In this document: one piece after another, positions 53,370-61,676 of the stretch
Numbering within the stretch: position 1 is the first letter of the stretch
Layout: every line of letters begins with the position of its first letter
Origin: Nocardiopsis flavescens
GTDB lineage: Bacteria > Actinomycetota > Actinomycetes > Streptosporangiales > Streptosporangiaceae
Direction of reading: 5' to 3'
Assembly (NCBI RefSeq): GCF_900141985.1
Contig: NZ_FQZK01000018.1
Location: 1 to 64,000, forward strand
DNA: 64,000 nt
Made by a program: the position numbers and the translations under genes
Notes under the pieces: model-generated
What the model saw: the letters and a program-made list of their open reading frames with translations, nothing else
What the model was told of the DNA's origin: nothing
Databases searched by the model: none

Positions 53370-53979
53370 CCGACGCCTCCCCCATGTCGATCTCGGGCTC
53401 GGTCAGGACCACCGCGTCGGGGCCCGGTTCGGCTGCGACCCCGCCCAGGTCGATCTCCACCCGCGAGGACAGCCGCTGCTCGTAGCCGGGCCGGTGCGTG
53501 AGCACCAGTGTCGGACCGTCCAGGCGCTCGGCGGGAACCTCGAAGACGAACGCGCCGCGCTGGGGGATCGCGGGGGAGAAGGTCGCCCGCTCCAGCGACG
53601 CCCGGAACCAGCCCCGTTCCCCGTAGACCACACCGTCGGCCATCCGCAGTTCCGCCGGGATCCCGTGCACGGTGTTCTCCAGGGCGGTCACCCGGGTCCA
53701 GACCACCACCCACACCCCGTTGGCGGCGACCCTCTCGGCGTCGCCGATGGAGCTGCCGGTCACCTCGATCTCCGAGGCGACGTCGACCCGGTCCACCTCG
53801 GCCTCGAACGCGCGCGTGGCCACCACCGCGCCCTGCGCGCCGGCGGTCGCGATGGGACCGGTCCGCGCCTCCCCGGAGACGATGAAGCGCTGGGCGGTGA
53901 AGATCGCCGCGGTCAGCCCGACGCACAGCACGAAGGCCAGGAGACGGCGGCCGGGGGCGGACCGGGAGCGCACGGTCAT
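53356..53979 (-). CDS. Membrane-anchored beta-domain protein
   Basis: The 207-residue protein has a short basic N-terminus, one helix (about 12-32, LLAFVLCVGLTAAIFTAQRF) and an extracytoplasmic domain of beta character (VDVASEIEVTGSSIGDAERV). Its 3' end overlaps the next gene by 14 bp and its start overlaps the previous gene by 4 bp (ATGA), indicating one transcript. No function is known. Confidence 0.75.
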   Translation of the reverse strand: MTVRSRSAPGRRLLAFVLCVGLTAAIFTAQRFIVSGEARTGPIATAGAQGAVVATRAFEAEVDRVDVASEIEVTGSSIGDAERVAANGVWVVVWTRVTALENTVHGIPAELRMADGVVYGERGWFRASLERATFSPAIPQRGAFVFEVPAERLDGPTLVLTHRPGYEQRLSSRVEIDLGGVAAEPGPDAVVLTEPEIDMGEASDASE

Positions 53980-54590
53980 CCCTCCCCGAGCGGCAGGTCG
54001 ACCGTGCCGACGGTGGAACCGGCGACCGATGTCCAGAAGAACCCGGCGCCGCCGGTCGTGGTGAGCTTCTCGGTCTGGTGCACGGTGATCCGGACCGTGT
54101 CCACCTCGTCGGGGGAGACGCCCTCCGGCAGCGGCCAGGAGAGGAGCGCCTCCTCGGGCATGTGCGGCTGCAGACGTGTGGTGGCGCCCTCGGGGTGGCG
54201 GGTCAGGGTGAGGTCGGGGTGCTTCACCCGGTGGTCGCCGGGCAGCAGGCGCACGTCCATGGTCGATCCGATGTCGAACACCGGCACCGGGAGGTCGGAG
54301 CCGTGCAGCTCCACGTCAGCGAGCACCCGGACCACGGCCCCCTCCACGTCGTCCGAGGCCGGCCCCGCCTCGTGCGGGGTGATCCGGTACAGGACGTTGC
54401 GCAGTTCGGTGCCGGGCGGCCGGGGCTCGGGCGACGCCGCCGCGAGCCCGCCGGTCAGGTACAGGCCCAGCACGGCGACGGCCGCGACCGCGGCTCCGAC
54501 GGAGAGGATCGCGGCACGCAGAACACGGTCGCCGGGCAGGAAGGGGAGGGGGCGACCGGGGGTTTCGTCCGGACGGGCGTGATGGACCAC
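53976..54590 (-). CDS. Membrane-anchored beta-domain protein, first of three
   Basis: The 204-residue protein has one helix at about residues 28-52 (ILSVGAAVAAVAVLGLYLTG) and an extracytoplasmic domain of about 150 residues ending SVAGSTVGTVDLPLGEG. It heads the three-gene overlapping set and is divergent from the small gene and AfsR-like regulator. No database-level function is recognised. Confidence 0.72.
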   Translation of the reverse strand: MVHHARPDETPGRPLPFLPGDRVLRAAILSVGAAVAAVAVLGLYLTGGLAAASPEPRPPGTELRNVLYRITPHEAGPASDDVEGAVVRVLADVELHGSDLPVPVFDIGSTMDVRLLPGDHRVKHPDLTLTRHPEGATTRLQPHMPEEALLSWPLPEGVSPDEVDTVRITVHQTEKLTTTGGAGFFWTSVAGSTVGTVDLPLGEG

Positions 54591-55111
54591 GGGCCGCAGT
54601 GTAGGTGCAAAAGCCTCCGACGTGCAGCGAACGGCCGGAAGAGGTCACAACGGTCACCCGAGGCCGCTCCGCCCCCGGACGGCCCTGCTCCGTCGGGACG
54701 GCTCCGCCGCCGCTTCCGGAGGGTCCGGACCGGCCCCCGCGGGAAGAGTGATTTCGCCGACGTGAATGGCATGAGGATTACCGTTTGTCCTATCCTGGCC
54801 AGGGTATCGGGAAAGACGAATGCGTCACCCTTGGTGCGGGCCTATTCCGCTCCGTGTCGTTCCCGGCCGCTATTCCCGGACCGCGGGCCGGGAGGACGCC
54901 CGGGGGAAACCGCGCACCCGCCGCGACAGGGGCGTTCCCGCGGCGGTGATCGGGGCGCGCGGCCGGACCCGGGGCGGGTCCCGCGGGGTTGTAAGTGGAC
55001 TGAAAGCGGCCTGGAAGAGGATCTCTCTAGTGTCGAGGGCGTTCGACACGATCGGTCGCCGCGAGAGGACGGCTCGCGAACCTCCCGACCGGATCGTCGT
55101 TCGTTGGACAC
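54591..55111. promoter_or_regulatory. Divergent promoter region with SARP-type box
   Basis: There is no gene in these 520 bp. The region carries the heptamer repeats at 54989-55031 and a lower-GC block near 54760-54830 with the palindrome CCTGGCCAGG, a possible second promoter for the minus-strand genes. Confidence 0.5.
54989..55031 (+). promoter_or_regulatory. Three-heptamer SARP/AfsR-type box and -10 element
   Basis: TTGTAAG (54989), CTGAAAG (55000) and CTGGAAG (55011) repeat with an exact 11-bp period. TCTAGT begins 8 bp after the last repeat. SARP regulators are known to bind such repeats, with the 3' repeat 8 bp before the -10. The box drives the 55174 gene and possibly the regulator. 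Confidence 0.62.
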
Positions 55112-55177
55112 ATGCCACCCGTGGCGTTCCCTGAGGCGGAGTCCGCCACGGGTGGCCCGTCCGCCCGAAGGCGGTGA
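55112..55177 (+). CDS. Putative 21-residue leader peptide
   Basis: ATG 55112 opens a 21-codon frame (MPPVAFPEAESATGGPSARR plus one Arg). Its TGA overlaps the GTG of the downstream gene (GTGA). The frame spans both arms of a perfect 13-bp hairpin. Translational coupling or attenuation is plausible. No strong ribosome binding site is visible. Confidence 0.3.
   Translation: MPPVAFPEAESATGGPSARRR
55114..55156 (+). repeat. Perfect 13-bp inverted repeat in the leader
   Basis: GCCACCCGTGGCG (55114-55126) pairs exactly with CGCCACGGGTGGC (55144-55156) around a 17-nt loop, ending 17 bp before the GTG of the next gene. Confidence 0.75.
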
Positions 55178-55419
55178 AGTCCGTGATGGTTCGCAGGCGA
55201 CGTAGGGCCACACTGCGGCTCTATGCGAGTGCGGTGAGACGAGGATTGCGAGTCCCCCAGATGCTGACTCTCGACGACCGGTTCGAGGCGCTCGTCGCCG
55301 ACGCGGTGCCCCAGGCCAAGATGCGGCCGTTCCAGGAGCCCGACCCGGAGGTGCCGGCCCCCGCCGGCGAGCCGGTCGAGCCCCCGGCCGAAGAGGTCCC
55401 GAAGGAAGAAGAGAAGTAA
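55174..55419 (+). CDS. Small basic/acidic protein upstream of AfsR-like gene
   Basis: The 81-residue protein has an Arg-rich N-terminus (MVRRRRRATLRLYASAVRRG) and a Pro/Glu-rich acidic C-terminus (EPPAEEVPKEEEK). GTG 55174 overlaps the leader stop; ATG 55186 is an alternative start with GTCCGTG upstream. Lying between a SARP-type box and the AfsR-like regulator, it recalls the small AfsS activator encoded by afsR's target, though sequence similarity is not evident. Confidence 0.6.
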   Translation: MKSVMVRRRRRATLRLYASAVRRGLRVPQMLTLDDRFEALVADAVPQAKMRPFQEPDPEVPAPAGEPVEPPAEEVPKEEEK

Positions 55420-55433
55420 CGACCTGAAGTAAT

Positions 55434-55487
55434 CGAAAGGTCACTCCGAGTATCTGTTATAGAGGGGGAGATACTCGGAGCCTTTCG
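55434..55487 (+). terminator. Strong hairpin before AfsR-like gene
   Basis: CTCCGAGTATCT (55444-55455) pairs with AGATACTCGGAG (55469-55480), extended by CGAAAGG/CCTTTCG. It lies 14 bp after the small gene's stop and about 50 bp before the regulator start. It is a terminator or attenuator between the two. Confidence 0.75.
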
Positions 55488-55537
55488 CATGTGCGGATTC
55501 CGGCTGTGCGCAATTCACCTTGCTAGGGTTGCTCCTT

Positions 55538-58534
55538 GTGGAATTCGGTGTGCTCGGCCCCATTGCCGCCTGGTCCGGCGGGCGTCCGGTTTCGATCGGC
55601 GGACCGCGCCAGCGCTGTGTGCTCGGCGCACTTCTGGTGGACCTCGGCCGCGAGGTCACCGTCGACCGGCTCATCAGCTACCTGTGGAGCGACGACCCGC
55701 CCCGCACCGCGCGCTCGGTCATCCAGGTCCAGGTCTCCCACCTGCGCCGCCTCCTCCCCGACCGCATCTCCACCACGGCCGGCGGCTACGTCCTCGACGT
55801 CGACCCGGACAGCGTCGACCTGCACAGGTTCCGGCGCATGCGCGACGAGGCGGCCCGCGCCGAACCCGAGGACGCACTGCCCCTCCTCGAAGCCGCGCTC
55901 TCCTGCTGGCGCGGGGTCCCGTTCTCGGGGGTCGGCTCGCAGGCCCTGGAGCACACCGTGGTCGCGCCGCTGCGCGAGGAGCGCTGGGCGGCCGTCATCG
56001 CCTGGGCGACCTGCGCCCTGGAACTGGGCAGGTACGACGGGGTCGTCTCCCGCCTGACCCCGCTCGCCGGGGAGGAGCCGTTCCGTGAGCGCCTGCACCA
56101 CCTGCTCATCACCGCCCTGTGGAGGGCCAACGAAAAGGCCAGGGCGCTGTCCGCCTACGAGGACTTCCGGGCGCGGCTGGCGGACGAGCTGGGCGTCGAC
56201 CCGGGCCCCGAGCTGGTCGCCCTGCACGCCCGCATCCTTCAGGAGGACGCGGACCAGCAGGTCCGCGGGGCCCCCACGGAACAAACGGAACCGGAGGTCC
56301 GCTACCGGGTCCGCAACGACCTCCCGAGAGACCTCCCCGACTTCACCGGACGCCGTGACTCCCTGCGCCGCCTGGAAGAAGTGTCCCAGTCCTACGAGGG
56401 CAGGGCCGAGGTCTGCGTCATCACCGGCCCCGGCGGCGAGGGCAAGACCACCACGGCGGTGCGTTTCGGTTACGAATCGGCCAAACGTTATCCCGACGGT
56501 CAGCTCTTCATCGACCTGTACGGCTACACCGCCGGCAAGGAGCCCCTGGACGCGTCGTCCGCGCTCGGCTCCCTCCTGCGCGCGGTGGGCGTGGCCCCCG
56601 AGTCGGTCCCCGAGACCCTGGAGGAGCGGGCCGCCCAGTGGCGCGCCACCCTCATGGGCCGCAGGACCCTGCTCATCCTGGACAACGCCGTCAGCTACGC
56701 GCAGGTCAGCCCGCTGCTGTTGTCCTCCCCGGGGTCGCTGACCCTCGTCACCAGCCGAAACGAGCTCTCCGGACTGAGCGGGGCGCGCTTCCTCTCGCTG
56801 GGGATGTTCGACGAGGAATCCTCCCTGGAACTCTTCTCGCGGGTACTGGGGGAGGAGCGCGTCGAGCGGGAGAAGGACGTGGCCCGGGAGATCGCCCGCA
56901 TCTGCGGCGGGCTCCCCCTGGCCCTGCGCGTGATCGCCGGCCGCATGCTCAGCCGCCCCAGGTGGACCTTCGAGCACGTGGTGCGCCGGCTCACCGAGCA
57001 GAACCGGAAGTTCCGCGAACTCCAGGTCGACGGGCAGAGCGTCGAGACCGCGATCGACCTCTCCTACCGCAGCCTCACCGAGGCGCAGCGCCACGCCTTC
57101 CTGACGCTGGGGCTGATGATCGGCAACGTCATCGACCTGGCGGGCGGCGCCGCACTGCTGGAGGGCCCCGCGGAGGAGTCCGACGACATCCTCCAGGAGC
57201 TGGTCGGGGTCTGCCTGCTCGACGAGCCCCAGGGCGACGTGTACCGCATGCACGACCTCATCCGCGAGTTCGCGCGCAACCGGGCGGTCGCCGAGTTCGG
57301 AGGCGACCGGGTGGAGCGGATCCGCACGCGGCTGGCCGAGCACTACCTGGCGACCGCCCAGCACGCCGCCGAACTCCTGGGGCCCCGCGCCGTCGAGGAC
57401 GAGGAGAGGCTCAAACTGGGCTACCGGACCGAGCTGCTGAGCAGGTCGGACGCCGAGGCCTGGTTCGACCGGCACCGCGACAGCCTGGCGGACACCATCG
57501 ACCACTTCGCCTCGCTCGACAAGGGCGAGTACGCGTGGCGCATGGCCGACTCGGTGTGGCGCTTCTACGCCCTCCACGGGAAGATGAGCCTGCTCGTCAG
57601 CTCCCAGGAACGGGCCCTGCGGATCAGCGACCGGCAGGGGAACCTCCGGGGCCGCGCCGTCACCCTCATCGGCCTGGGCATCGGACACTACTTCTCCGGC
57701 CGCTTCGACGACGCCCTGCGGATGCTCGTCGAGGCCCGCGACCTGCTCACCCGGCTGGGCGACGACCGCGGCATCATCCGCGTCCTGGCCAACCTCGGCA
57801 TGGTCTACGAGAGGGTCGGGAGGCTGCGGGAGTCGGCCGAGGCCATCCAGGGGGTGATCGACTACGCGGTGTCCCTGGGAGACCGCAGGATCGAGGCCAT
57901 CCAGTGGGGCAACCTGGCGGTGGCCCGGCAGAGCCTGGGCCAGTACCGTGAGGCCCTGCACTGCGCGGAGCAGGCGCTGGCCAAGAACTCCGCGGAGGAC
58001 CACCAGGAGTCGACCGCCCTGGTCAAGCGGGTCATGGGGGAGGCCAAGGTCGGGCTGGGCGACGTGGACGGGGCCCTGCGCGACCTGGACGAGGCGCTGG
58101 GGCTGTCCCGCCGGCTGGGGCTGGTCGGCGACCAGATCTACATCCACAACTCGCTCGGCGTCGCCTACCGTGCCGCCGGTCGCCCGGACGAGGCCGTCGA
58201 GGCCCACCGGGCCGCCCTGGCGCTGGCGGAGGAGTCCGGTGACCGCAGCGGCGACGCCGAGATCCTCACCGACCTGGGGATCACCCGGTCCGGCGCCGGG
58301 CACTACGAGGAGGCCGCGGTCGCCCTGGAGAGGGCCCACGCCGTCGCCCTGGAGCGCGACGAGCGCTACACCGCCGCCCGCGCCTGCCTGGCCCTGGGCA
58401 CCCTGCCCGCGCCCACGGTCGCCGCCGACCGGGCCGAACGGCTCCTGCGCACGGCGGTGGACGTCCTCACCGAGGTCGGATCGCCCGACGCCGAACGGGC
58501 CCGCGCGGCCCTGGCCGACCGCTTCGGCGGCTGA
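55538..58534 (+). CDS. AfsR/SARP-family transcriptional regulator
   Basis: The protein is 998 residues from GTG 55538 (MEFGVLGP-type start). Order: winged-helix DNA-binding domain (about 1-90), bacterial transcriptional activation domain (about 92-240), NB-ARC ATPase with Walker A GPGGEGKTT (about 297-305) and LLILDNAV, then TPR repeats (about 640-980). AfsR activates secondary metabolism in response to Ser/Thr kinases such as AfsK. A SARP-type box lies upstream. Its 3' end overlaps the convergent MpaB-like gene by 68 bp. Confidence 0.94.
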   Translation: MEFGVLGPIAAWSGGRPVSIGGPRQRCVLGALLVDLGREVTVDRLISYLWSDDPPRTARSVIQVQVSHLRRLLPDRISTTAGGYVLDVDPDSVDLHRFRRMRDEAARAEPEDALPLLEAALSCWRGVPFSGVGSQALEHTVVAPLREERWAAVIAWATCALELGRYDGVVSRLTPLAGEEPFRERLHHLLITALWRANEKARALSAYEDFRARLADELGVDPGPELVALHARILQEDADQQVRGAPTEQTEPEVRYRVRNDLPRDLPDFTGRRDSLRRLEEVSQSYEGRAEVCVITGPGGEGKTTTAVRFGYESAKRYPDGQLFIDLYGYTAGKEPLDASSALGSLLRAVGVAPESVPETLEERAAQWRATLMGRRTLLILDNAVSYAQVSPLLLSSPGSLTLVTSRNELSGLSGARFLSLGMFDEESSLELFSRVLGEERVEREKDVAREIARICGGLPLALRVIAGRMLSRPRWTFEHVVRRLTEQNRKFRELQVDGQSVETAIDLSYRSLTEAQRHAFLTLGLMIGNVIDLAGGAALLEGPAEESDDILQELVGVCLLDEPQGDVYRMHDLIREFARNRAVAEFGGDRVERIRTRLAEHYLATAQHAAELLGPRAVEDEERLKLGYRTELLSRSDAEAWFDRHRDSLADTIDHFASLDKGEYAWRMADSVWRFYALHGKMSLLVSSQERALRISDRQGNLRGRAVTLIGLGIGHYFSGRFDDALRMLVEARDLLTRLGDDRGIIRVLANLGMVYERVGRLRESAEAIQGVIDYAVSLGDRRIEAIQWGNLAVARQSLGQYREALHCAEQALAKNSAEDHQESTALVKRVMGEAKVGLGDVDGALRDLDEALGLSRRLGLVGDQIYIHNSLGVAYRAAGRPDEAVEAHRAALALAEESGDRSGDAEILTDLGITRSGAGHYEEAAVALERAHAVALERDERYTAARACLALGTLPAPTVAADRAERLLRTAVDVLTEVGSPDAERARAALADRFGG

Positions 58535-59312
58535 ACCGCACCGGGTCCCCCCGGCGCATGGACCACAGGCACAGGGTGGCGGGCAGAACCCGCACCGGTC
58601 GCGGCACCAGCGGGTAGACGGTCCGGGTGAGGGCCAGCACCCCGTCGAACAGCCGCTGCCTGCCCGGTGACCAGGGCAGGCCGAACCCCTCGCGCAGCTC
58701 CTCCGGGAGCAGGCCCGCGGTGAGCAGCCGCTGGAGGGGCATCAGCGCCCGCAGCACCGGCTGGCGCGGGTGGAGCAGGCGGCGGGTGATGTCGCGGGCC
58801 TCGGGATTCACCTCCAGCCGGTCCACCGCCTCCTTCCAGTAGGCGTCGAACGCCTCCGGCGAGTCCGGCCAGGCCTCGGCGGGCAGCCCCAGGGCGGTGC
58901 CGAACACCGACGCCTCCCGCAGGAAGAGCGCGTACTCGTCGGCGTCGCGGAAACCGCCGGACACCAGGGTGTGCACGCGGGCGGCGTTGTGGCAGAGGGT
59001 GGCGGCCACCCACAGCAGGAGGTCGTCGTCCAGGGCGCGGTAGCCGGGGCCCTCGACCTTCTTGTGCATCGCCCGGACGACGGCGTGCAGGCGCTCGCGC
59101 TCGGCGTCGGTGCCGTAGACCGTGCCGTAGACGTAGGCGAGGGTGCCGAAGAGGCGGGCGAAGGGGCGCTTCTCGAAGTCGCTGTGGTGGGACACCCCGA
59201 GGGCGACGGCGGGATGGGCGATCTGGAGCAGCACGGCGTAGCCGGCCCCGCCCAGCAGGCAGGACTCGGCCGTGATACGCCGAAGCGGCGATTCGTCTGA
59301 CCAGGGGACCAT
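58467..59312 (-). CDS. Oxygenase MpaB family (DUF2236) protein
   Basis: The 281-residue helical protein starts at ATG 59312 (MVPWSDESPLRRITAESCLL). It contains LLQIAHPAVALGVSHHSDFE, the heme/His-type helix region RPFARLFGTLAYVYGTVYG and VAATLCHNAARVHTLVSGGF, typical of DUF2236 and related to rubber-oxygenase-like proteins. The exact oxidative substrate is unknown. It converges with and overlaps the AfsR-like gene. Confidence 0.88.
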   Translation of the reverse strand: MVPWSDESPLRRITAESCLLGGAGYAVLLQIAHPAVALGVSHHSDFEKRPFARLFGTLAYVYGTVYGTDAERERLHAVVRAMHKKVEGPGYRALDDDLLLWVAATLCHNAARVHTLVSGGFRDADEYALFLREASVFGTALGLPAEAWPDSPEAFDAYWKEAVDRLEVNPEARDITRRLLHPRQPVLRALMPLQRLLTAGLLPEELREGFGLPWSPGRQRLFDGVLALTRTVYPLVPRPVRVLPATLCLWSMRRGDPVRFSRRSGRPGPRGPVRRRAIRPR

Positions 59313-60113
59313 GTCCTGGATCGTAAGAGACGGGCCGCACCTCTCCGGTGTGGAACGCGCCGTGTCCTCCCCCGAGCGGGTACCGCCGCCGCGGCGGCGA
59401 CACCGCCCCGTCGCGGCCTCCGGGCGGTGCCGGCCGAGCCCGGGGCGGTGACCGTGTTCTCGCTCACCCGCGTGCGTGTCCCGCCCGACGGGGGATCCCG
59501 TGAGGCGGTGGCGGGCCGGGGCGGCCCGGGGGTGCGCGGTGCCGCGCAGGGTGAAGGGACCGGCGGGGCCCGGACGACCGGCGAAGGCCCGACCGGTCGT
59601 ACCAGGGACGCCGCTCCCGGTCGGCCACGGGACGTCCCGCACGGGACCGCCGGGGCGCACCGAGGTCGGGTAAGGGAAATATGTCCATGTGGTGAGGTCC
59701 AGTGGATCGGCCTCCCCGACCCGGATTGGTCCAGTCCGCCCGCCGGGCGTACCGCCGCCCGACGTGACCCGCATCACCCCTGCTCCCGCTCCTGGGGAGC
59801 ACCCCCTCCCCACCCGTACCAGTGGCCCGACCGCACACGAGTGGTCCTCGACGCGGTCCGGTCCCGCGCCCGACGGCGCCGCCACCAGGCCCTTGCACTC
59901 CTTGTCACGGCCTGCTTACGGTCTTTCGCAACGGGCGGGAAACTCCGGTGCACAGGGGTTTCCGGGACTTCACCGTCCGGTGTCCGGGGCCCATCCGAAC
60001 CCCGAGCACCCGGCCCGCGCCCTGGACCGGAGACGGTCCGGGTCATCCCGCTACGAGTACCCCGGCGTGCCCCCGCACGACCGTGGACCATGACCCACAC
60101 GGAAGGGCCCCGC
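59313..60113. promoter_or_regulatory. 800-bp upstream region of AA10 gene
   Basis: There is no credible gene; open frames here are extensions of the AA10 frame or antisense noise. The stretch has two GGTCCAGT copies (59696-59703, 59728-59735) and a possible promoter with TTGCAC (59893) and TACGGT 18 bp later. Confidence 0.4.
59696..59735 (+). repeat. GGTCCAGT direct repeats
   Basis: There are two copies, at 59696-59703 and 59728-59735, 32 bp (about three helical turns) apart. They resemble the TGGTC(C/T)AGACC-type direct repeats of Streptomyces chitinase promoters, but the second half of each is poor. Confidence 0.35.
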
Positions 60114-60659
60114 ATGCAGACCCCCAAGGCCGACACGCCCCGCAGGAACCGCAGGCTCCGCGCCGCCACGGCGCTCGCCGCCGCCACCACGCTCTTCTTC
60201 GGCCTGATGCCGATGGGCACCGCCAATGCCCACGGCTACATCTCCAACCCGCCGAGCCGCCAGGCGCAGTGCGCCGCCGGCGTCGTCGAGTGCGGCCCCA
60301 TTCAGTGGGAGCCCCAGAGCGTCGAGGGCCCCAAGGGCCTCACCAGCTGCTCCGGCGGCAACCAGCAGTTCTCGGAGCTGGACGACGACAGCCGCGGCTG
60401 GCAGCGGACCGACGTCGGCACCTCCCAGGAGTTCACCTGGACCATCACCGCGAACCACCGCACCTCCACCTGGGAGTACTACATCGGCGGCCAGCAGATC
60501 GCGGTGTTCGACGACGGCGGGGCGCAGCCGCCCTCGACCTTCTCCCACACCCTCGACCTGTCCGGCTACAACGGCCCGCAGAAGATCCTCGCGGTGTGGA
60601 ACGTCTACGACACGGCCAACGCCTTCTACGCCTGCATCGACGTCAACGTCCGCGGCTGA
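60114..60659 (+). CDS. AA10 lytic polysaccharide monooxygenase (chitin/cellulose)
   Basis: The precursor is 181 residues. ATG 60114 is chosen because GGAAGGGCCCCGC precedes it. A twin-basic signal peptide ends ...GTANA, exposing the mature N-terminal His of HGYISNPPSRQAQC, the first histidine-brace ligand. The second is His in TITANHRTSTWEYYI, with Phe/Tyr near the C-terminal FYACIDVNV. There is no carbohydrate-binding module. It cleaves crystalline chitin or cellulose oxidatively outside the cell. Confidence 0.94.
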   Translation: MQTPKADTPRRNRRLRAATALAAATTLFFGLMPMGTANAHGYISNPPSRQAQCAAGVVECGPIQWEPQSVEGPKGLTSCSGGNQQFSELDDDSRGWQRTDVGTSQEFTWTITANHRTSTWEYYIGGQQIAVFDDGGAQPPSTFSHTLDLSGYNGPQKILAVWNVYDTANAFYACIDVNVRG

Positions 60660-60678
60660 CCCCGGCCGCACCTCCCGT

Positions 60679-60718
60679 GCGGCCCCCGGCCCGGATCCGC
60701 ACCCGGGCCGGGGGCCGC
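60679..60718 (+). terminator. Terminator after AA10 gene
   Basis: A perfect 16-bp stem pairs GCGGCCCCCGGCCCGG with CCGGGCCGGGGGCCGC around an 8-nt loop, 20 bp past the stop codon. Confidence 0.8.
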
Positions 60719-60890
60719 GGCACGTGCGCGTGACCGGCGCGGAGGGAGGGGCCCCGTTCCCGGTACGGGCGGCGGCCCCGGCCCCGCCGGACACCCGGGG
60801 AGGGGGAGGCCCCGCGTGCGCGGCTACACTGCGGGCGGAACCGGGCGCTCCCGCCGGTGCCTCGACCTCCGAGAAGGGTGGCACGTACCC

Positions 60891-61238
60891 ATGGGCTTCT
60901 TCGACGGCATGCGCAAGCCCCCGGTACCGGCCCGGCCGATGGACCGGCCCACCGCCGACGAGGCGCTCGGCCTCATCCGCGCCCAGCGCAAGATCGAGGC
61001 CATCAAGCTGATCCGCGAGCGCACCGGCATGGGCCTGGCCGAGGCCAAGCACGCCGCCGACGCGCTGGAGGCGGGCGGCCACGTCCCCATCCAGCCCACC
61101 CCCGGCCACACCCTCGCCGACCGGGTGCGCGAACTGCTCGCCCGGGATCGCGTCGCCGAGGCCGTCGTCCTGGTCTCCCGCGAGACCGGCATGACCGAGG
61201 ACGAGTCCGCGCGCTTCGTCACCAGCCTGGACCGCTGA
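60891..61238 (+). CDS. Ribosomal L7/L12 C-terminal-domain-like protein
   Basis: The 115-residue protein has an L7/L12 C-terminal-like segment at residues about 22-65 (RKIEAIKLIRERTGMGLAEA, where the motif aligns with L12's KI..IK..R..TGLGLKEAK). It has a second, weaker copy of similar helical pattern near 78-112 (VAEAVVLVSRETGMTEDESA). It lacks the N-terminal dimerisation domain, so it is not L12 itself. Function is unknown; protein-protein contacts are likely. Confidence 0.82.
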   Translation: MGFFDGMRKPPVPARPMDRPTADEALGLIRAQRKIEAIKLIRERTGMGLAEAKHAADALEAGGHVPIQPTPGHTLADRVRELLARDRVAEAVVLVSRETGMTEDESARFVTSLDR

Positions 61239-61514
61239 CCCGCGGGACGGCCCGCGGCCCTCGGATCAGCGGCGCGGGCGGGCCCTGGCCAGCGGCGGGC
61301 GCATCGCCGCCCCTGCCACCGCTCCGTCCGCCGCGACGATGTGCGGTCCCCGCACCGCGCAGGAGGCCGGGTCGGCCGTCTCCGCGGCGGTCTGCGCCGC
61401 CCCGGTGCCCCGTCCCCCGCGAACCGGACGGCCGGCGCCATCACCGGGGTCGCCGGGCCGATACGTCCCGGCAGCACGGCCGGCCGGCGCGACCCTGGCC
61501 CGGGTCGCGCCCCC

Positions 61515-61676
61515 CTACAACCGCAAGACCAGCAGCACCGCACCCCCGTAGACCGGCGCGCACAGCGCGATGTTCACGGCGAACCCGGCCCCGGGCTCGG
61601 CGAGCCCTCGCAGCCCCAGGGCCCGGTTCCACCGCCTCGGCGCCGCTCCCCACCGGCCACGGCACGCACGCCGCCT
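61515..61676 (-). pseudogene. Possible 3' remnant of a membrane protein gene
   Basis: The minus-strand frame ending at TAG 61515-61517 reads GFAVNIALCAPVYGGAVLLV with a hydrophobic, coding-like end, but no start lies before an in-frame stop at 61677-61679. The preceding frame in another phase reads differently. This looks like the tail of a decayed gene, or a frameshift at the window's sequence. Evidence is composition only. Confidence 0.3.

Noticed and set aside
59696..59741. A full DasR site (16-bp palindrome)
   Set aside because: Only about 10 of 16 positions match at the better copy, and the right half-site is poor.
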